Assembly (NCBI RefSeq): GCF_902459465.1
Contig: NC_047063.1
Coordinates: 24,039,055-24,103,054, forward strand
Length of the DNA stretch: 64,000 nt
Direction of reading: 5' to 3'
Source of the DNA: Asterias rubens
Lineage: Eukaryota > Echinodermata > Asteroidea > Forcipulatida > Asteriidae
In this document: piece after piece, positions 62,401 to 64,000 of the stretch
Layout of the letters: every line of letters begins with the position of its first letter
Position numbering within the stretch: the stretch's first letter is position 1
Notes under the pieces: model-generated
What the model was told of the DNA's origin: nothing
Database searches by the model: none
The model's input: only the letters and a program-made list of their open reading frames with translations
Made by a program: the position numbers and the translations under genes

Positions 62401-64000
62401 TGATAACCTCTCATTTTGATTCTAGTCTCTTCTCATTTTGATTCTATTCTTGTAAATAAAATCCCAGTCCAGTAAAGGTTCTGAGCTACAAGTCCGGCGA
62501 TCTTGTGGATTTCCCCCCTAAATTTGACCCCTAAACTCGTTCCCTCGCATACACTGATAGATTATCATCATAATCATCATTTAGGCTGTGTTCATCCAGT
62601 GTAAGATTTAGCCCTCCTCCTGTAAACACCGTTCATTTCTATTTCTTGCAGTTCTGGTCCATGTTGTTCCTGCATAAACCCTGATGTCATCTCTCCATCT
62701 TCTTCTCTGTCTACCTCTTTTCCTTTTCCCTGTCCTTAATTGCCAATCCATTATTCTTGTTGTCCATCTATTGTAATTCCTTCGGGCAGTGTGTCCAGCC
62801 CGTCTCCATTTAGCTTATTTTGTTGTCCTTATGATGTCTCTTTAATACTCAAGTTTTATTTTATATCTCTGTGCATTTATTCCTGTCTCCTGCTAGATTA
62901 TAACCCCCCAGTATTGCTTTCAACATGTGGTACATTTTAACTTGGCCTGTGGTCAATCCAGTCTAGGTGCACACTCATGGTTACCCGCAAAAAGAGGCAT
63001 CAAGTGAAAGAGCAACTTGACCACTCTTACACCCAGTTTGGACAGGTGCGCCAGAGTCGCACCGAACCAAATAGATTACGAGCGACTCTAGGCAACCCAA
63101 ATAAATTTTGGTTTCAGACAGGCGAACTTAACATAACATTTAAATTGGTTCGGCTCATGACAAGTTCAACGTCTCAAACCAAGGCGCTCGAGAGTCGTTC
63201 CGGACGACTGCAACAGTCGATCTTTCGACTTCTAGCGCGTCCAGTCGCTCCTAACTGTTTCAGACGTCAACATTTTCAAGTACTTAACGCATAATTTGGT
63301 TTGGCGCGACTCTGGAGCACCTGTCTGAAACGGGTGTTACATTCGTCTTTGATCTTGAGACATGTCTGGCTCTATCAGTCTACACTAGACTGTATACAAA
63401 CATCATTATGTTTTTATTTGTATTAAAATTCCTGCATTTTCAGGGTAACATTTTTTTTTGTGAATTGTGATATTTCTAATTTAACTGATTCTAAATAAAT
63501 TATTATTTAGTTGTACCAATGTTTTTAATGTGTTTTTAATATATTTTAAATCTTTGTATTGATTGATTACCAGTATCTGTAATAATTAGTAAAAGGTATT
63601 TGTTGATTTAATGCGCTATATAAGAATTAAATATTATTATTATTATTATTATTATTATAATATTATTATAATTATATTATTATAATTAATACTTTTATTA
63701 ATTTTAACAATGAATGTTGTTGTTATCTTAGACAAAAAGGGGCCAGACTGATATTGTGCTTTACAAGCCAGGGTTAGGGGTAGGTTAGGTATTAGACAAA
63801 ATGAAGATACCTCCTTAGTTGGTTTAAATCTGTATTCTGATTAAAAACTTCAGTTTGTTGCTTTTCACCGTTCAACCACAACTGGCCATCATGTAAACAT
63901 CTATCAGATTGTCCTACAGAAACAAAAAAAATCTTTTTAAATGTTCTATGGTTACTAAGTATTTTATGAGGCGTTTTTTACTCTTATCGTTACAGGGAAT
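53367..64000 (+). CDS. CDK20: CDK20 (cell-cycle-related kinase), partial at window end
   Basis: Exons: 53367-53441, 54519-54592, 56220-56259, 57309-57497, 59255-59376, 61356-61418, 61850-61973, then the start of an eighth at 63996. All junctions are GT-AG and phases agree. Residues 1-209 are visible of a protein that is about 340-350 long in the family. It starts [20 protein letters not shown] with the glycine loop at 8-16. Catalytic K33 lies in ALKKV, the PSTAIRE-like helix reads [16 protein letters not shown] is at 125-127, DFG at 145-147, S161 replaces the usual activation-loop threonine, and [12 protein letters not shown] follows. This pattern is specific for CDK20 over other CDKs. CDK20 regulates cilium assembly and length and, in vertebrates, Hedgehog signalling; this is family knowledge. 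Introns are filled with MITEs and SINEs. A 61-bp tandem duplication copies the exon 7 donor. Confidence 0.95.
54200..54365. repeat. MITE family B fragment in CDK20 intron 1
   Basis: 'gcacctcagcaagtaacatt' and 'ttgtgttttgtgtcctacaa' match the right half of family B. Confidence 0.6.
54519..54592 (+). CDS. CDK20: CDK20 exon 2
   Basis: Acceptor TATCTCAG|AGTGG and donor CTGAG|GTAAGT. Codes [20 protein letters not shown] and NTAL with the catalytic K33. Ends in phase 2. Confidence 0.93.
54624..54981. repeat. MITE family A in CDK20 intron 2
   Basis: TTAA flanks on both sides; ends 'agacactggacgctattggt' and 'accaatagtgtccactgcct'. The central hairpin is nearly intact. It starts only 31 bp after the exon 2 donor. 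Confidence 0.85.
55147..55517. repeat. MITE family C, copy 3, in CDK20 intron 2
   Basis: Ends 'aaaggaacattacagaattg' and 'aattctgtaacgttcctt' are inverted. The interior matches copies 1 and 2. Confidence 0.8.
55822..55971. repeat. MITE family C, half copy
   Basis: 'ctcatcaaatatgacatttc' to 'gaattctgtattgttccttt' corresponds to the right half of the family. Confidence 0.65.
56220..56259 (+). CDS. CDK20: CDK20 exon 3 (40 nt)
   Basis: Acceptor TTTGCAG|GGAAAT and donor TAT|GTAAGT. Codes the last base of R50 and then [14 protein letters not shown] very short exon, confirmed by phase and by similarity to the known family sequence. Confidence 0.9.
56345..56460 (+). repeat. Retroposon tail repeat, copy 2
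   Basis: 'cctgaagatgagcagaggat', 'gttcttttcagagccaacac' and 'aaggtgctactgcaaacctc' correspond in order to 44805-44925. CTGAAGA is followed by a pairable gatcag-like stem ('gagcagaggatactgatc'), again like a decayed hammerhead. Confidence 0.5.
57309..57497 (+). CDS. CDK20: CDK20 exon 4
   Basis: Acceptor TCCTGCAG|GTAGTG and donor CACAGG|GTGGGT. 63 codons, [20 protein letters not shown] to NSIMHR, covering the hinge region and the start of the HRD catalytic loop. Confidence 0.93.
58010..58165 (+). repeat. SINE 3' half in CDK20 intron 4
   Basis: 'agctgtatactccctagg', 'ggctcagtgaccaggggta' and 'gcgctttgagtcgccctt' followed by 'taaagcgctatataaaattt' are the 3' part of the SINE found complete at 60966-61325. 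Confidence 0.7.
59255..59376 (+). CDS. CDK20: CDK20 exon 5
   Basis: Acceptor TGTCTATAG|GACCTG and donor ACAAG|GTATGA. Codes [20 protein letters not shown] and the activation loop to QVAT. D127 and D145 are the catalytic and metal-binding aspartates. Confidence 0.94.
59377..60529. other. CDK20 intron 5, left part
   Basis: A fragment of the 'caaggcattgccc' repeat lies at 59490-59560. Otherwise nothing was recognised. Confidence 0.4.
60530..60706 (+). repeat. 22-bp minisatellite (caagctttcacgctttgcgctcg)
   Basis: Seven to eight imperfect units of 'tttcacgctttgc(g/a)ctc' with 'acaagc' or 'gcaagt' between them. Within CDK20 intron 5. Confidence 0.85.
60707..60921. repeat. MITE family A, half copy in CDK20 intron 5
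   Basis: Starts in the central hairpin ('ccccaaattctaaatctgag') and ends at the standard 'accaatagtgtccactgcct'. Confidence 0.8.
60966..61325 (+). repeat. tRNA-derived SINE, near full length
   Basis: Head 'gtgtggccgagccgataaga' (A box) and 'ggattcgaatactgg' (B box) as in tRNA-Leu/Ser-type SINEs, then 'agcaagacacttaactataa' and a 3' end 'ggcgctttgagacaccctc' with 'agcgttatataaaaact'. It lies about 30 bp from the exon 6 acceptor. Confidence 0.8.
61356..61418 (+). CDS. CDK20: CDK20 exon 6
   Basis: Acceptor CTTGATAG|GTGGTA and donor CTCTG|GTGAGC. Codes [20 protein letters not shown]; the APE motif closes the activation segment. Confidence 0.94.
61509..61600. repeat. MITE family E, short degraded copy
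   Basis: Ends 'ttcaatttcatagagctgct' and 'gcgattaaattggccc' are the family's inverted ends; most of the centre is missing. Confidence 0.55.
61850..61973 (+). CDS. CDK20: CDK20 exon 7
   Basis: Acceptor GTCATTTCAG|GGCGG and donor CCT|GTAAGT. Codes [20 protein letters not shown] and [21 protein letters not shown]. The last 38 nt and the donor are repeated 61 bp downstream. Confidence 0.92.
61936..62057 (+). repeat. 61-bp tandem duplication over the exon 7 donor
   Basis: 'taagagtcttaggtaccc' through 'gacatggcctgtaagtatag' and 'acccaagcaacc' occurs twice with a 61-bp offset and one clear substitution (cttac versus cctac). Both copies carry a perfect GTAAGT donor. Confidence 0.92.
62058..62590. 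other. CDK20 intron 7, unrecognised part
   Basis: Contains 'ctcattttgattcta' twice near 62410-62440. No exon was seen. Confidence 0.4.
62600..62830 (-). pseudogene. LINE reverse transcriptase C-terminal relic
   Basis: On the minus strand one frame reads '[20 protein letters not shown]' then '[19 protein letters not shown]', the typical end of non-LTR retrotransposon polymerases (GKR-RGRP-RWRDD, then W-R-A-R). Only this short end is left. Confidence 0.7.
63008..63342. repeat. MITE with ACAGGTGC-CCAGAGTCGC ends
   Basis: The left end 'acccagtttggacaggtgcg' and 'ccagagtcgc' is mirrored by 'gcgactctgg' and 'agcacctgtctgaaacgggt'. About 330 bp, within CDK20 intron 7. The 105-residue frame across it is not considered coding. 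Confidence 0.75.
63343..63995. other. CDK20 intron 7, right end, with (ATT)n
   Basis: 'gcgctatataagaattaaat' near 63611 followed by an ATT run (63630-63690) is a SINE tail. The rest is AT-rich and unassigned. Confidence 0.55.
63996..64000 (+). CDS. CDK20: CDK20 exon 8, first bases
   Basis: The window ends five bases after the acceptor TATCGTTACAG|GGAAT. Phase 0 follows exon 7 and gives Gly next, which suits the family's WP(E/G) sequence. Confidence 0.65.

Noticed and set aside
62977..63294. 105-residue plus-strand frame in CDK20 intron 7
   Set aside because: It spans a MITE with clear inverted ends and has no known domain.

Overview
This window is animal nuclear DNA, most likely from an echinoderm and probably a sea star. 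The evidence is intron-split genes of metazoan families (CDK20, an SLC16-type transporter, an aminergic GPCR), GT-AG splice sites, an AT-rich background, and a very dense load of short inverted-repeat elements, tRNA-derived SINEs and a Penelope-like retroelement. The sea-star assignment rests on my recollection of the repeat families and is an inference.

Three host genes can be supported. (1) At 13007-15463 (+) there is a single-exon class A aminergic receptor of 818 residues, closest by motif to histamine H1 receptors, with a roughly 470-residue third intracellular loop. (2) At 46725-41297 (-) there is a four-exon SLC16/monocarboxylate-transporter-like gene. Its largest exon seems to carry a one-base frame break, and a GC-rich minisatellite starts about 50 bp upstream of its start codon. 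(3) From 53367 (+) to beyond the right edge lies the CDK20 (cell-cycle-related kinase) orthologue. Seven coding exons are complete and the eighth starts at 63996. The three genes show no functional link; they are neighbours in a repeat-rich region.

Layout: 1-13 kb is intergenic, with many small foldback elements. 13-15.5 kb is the receptor. 15.5-29.4 kb is intergenic, with MITEs and a 98-bp tandem satellite (24.87-26.56 kb). 29.4-35.6 kb is one recent Penelope-like insertion: a 5'-truncated copy followed head-to-tail by a full-length copy with an intact 908-residue reverse transcriptase/GIY-YIG endonuclease. 35.85-37.23 kb is a long-TIR foldback element. 37-41 kb holds tandem repeats. 41.3-46.7 kb is the transporter gene. 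46.8-53 kb holds a minisatellite, a LINE relic, a second long-TIR foldback element and an inverted duplication. 53.4-64 kb is CDK20, whose introns are full of repeats.

The most unusual structure is the Penelope 5' region (31470-32257). It is a tandem array of about 26 polypyrimidine-AG motifs, many preceded by branch-point-like TAAC, so it reads as a run of 3' splice acceptors ending just before the start codon. Other points of note are a hammerhead-like core in both Penelope pseudo-LTRs, a shared TTTAAAGG end on several MITE families, and a 61-bp duplication that copies the CDK20 exon 7 splice donor.
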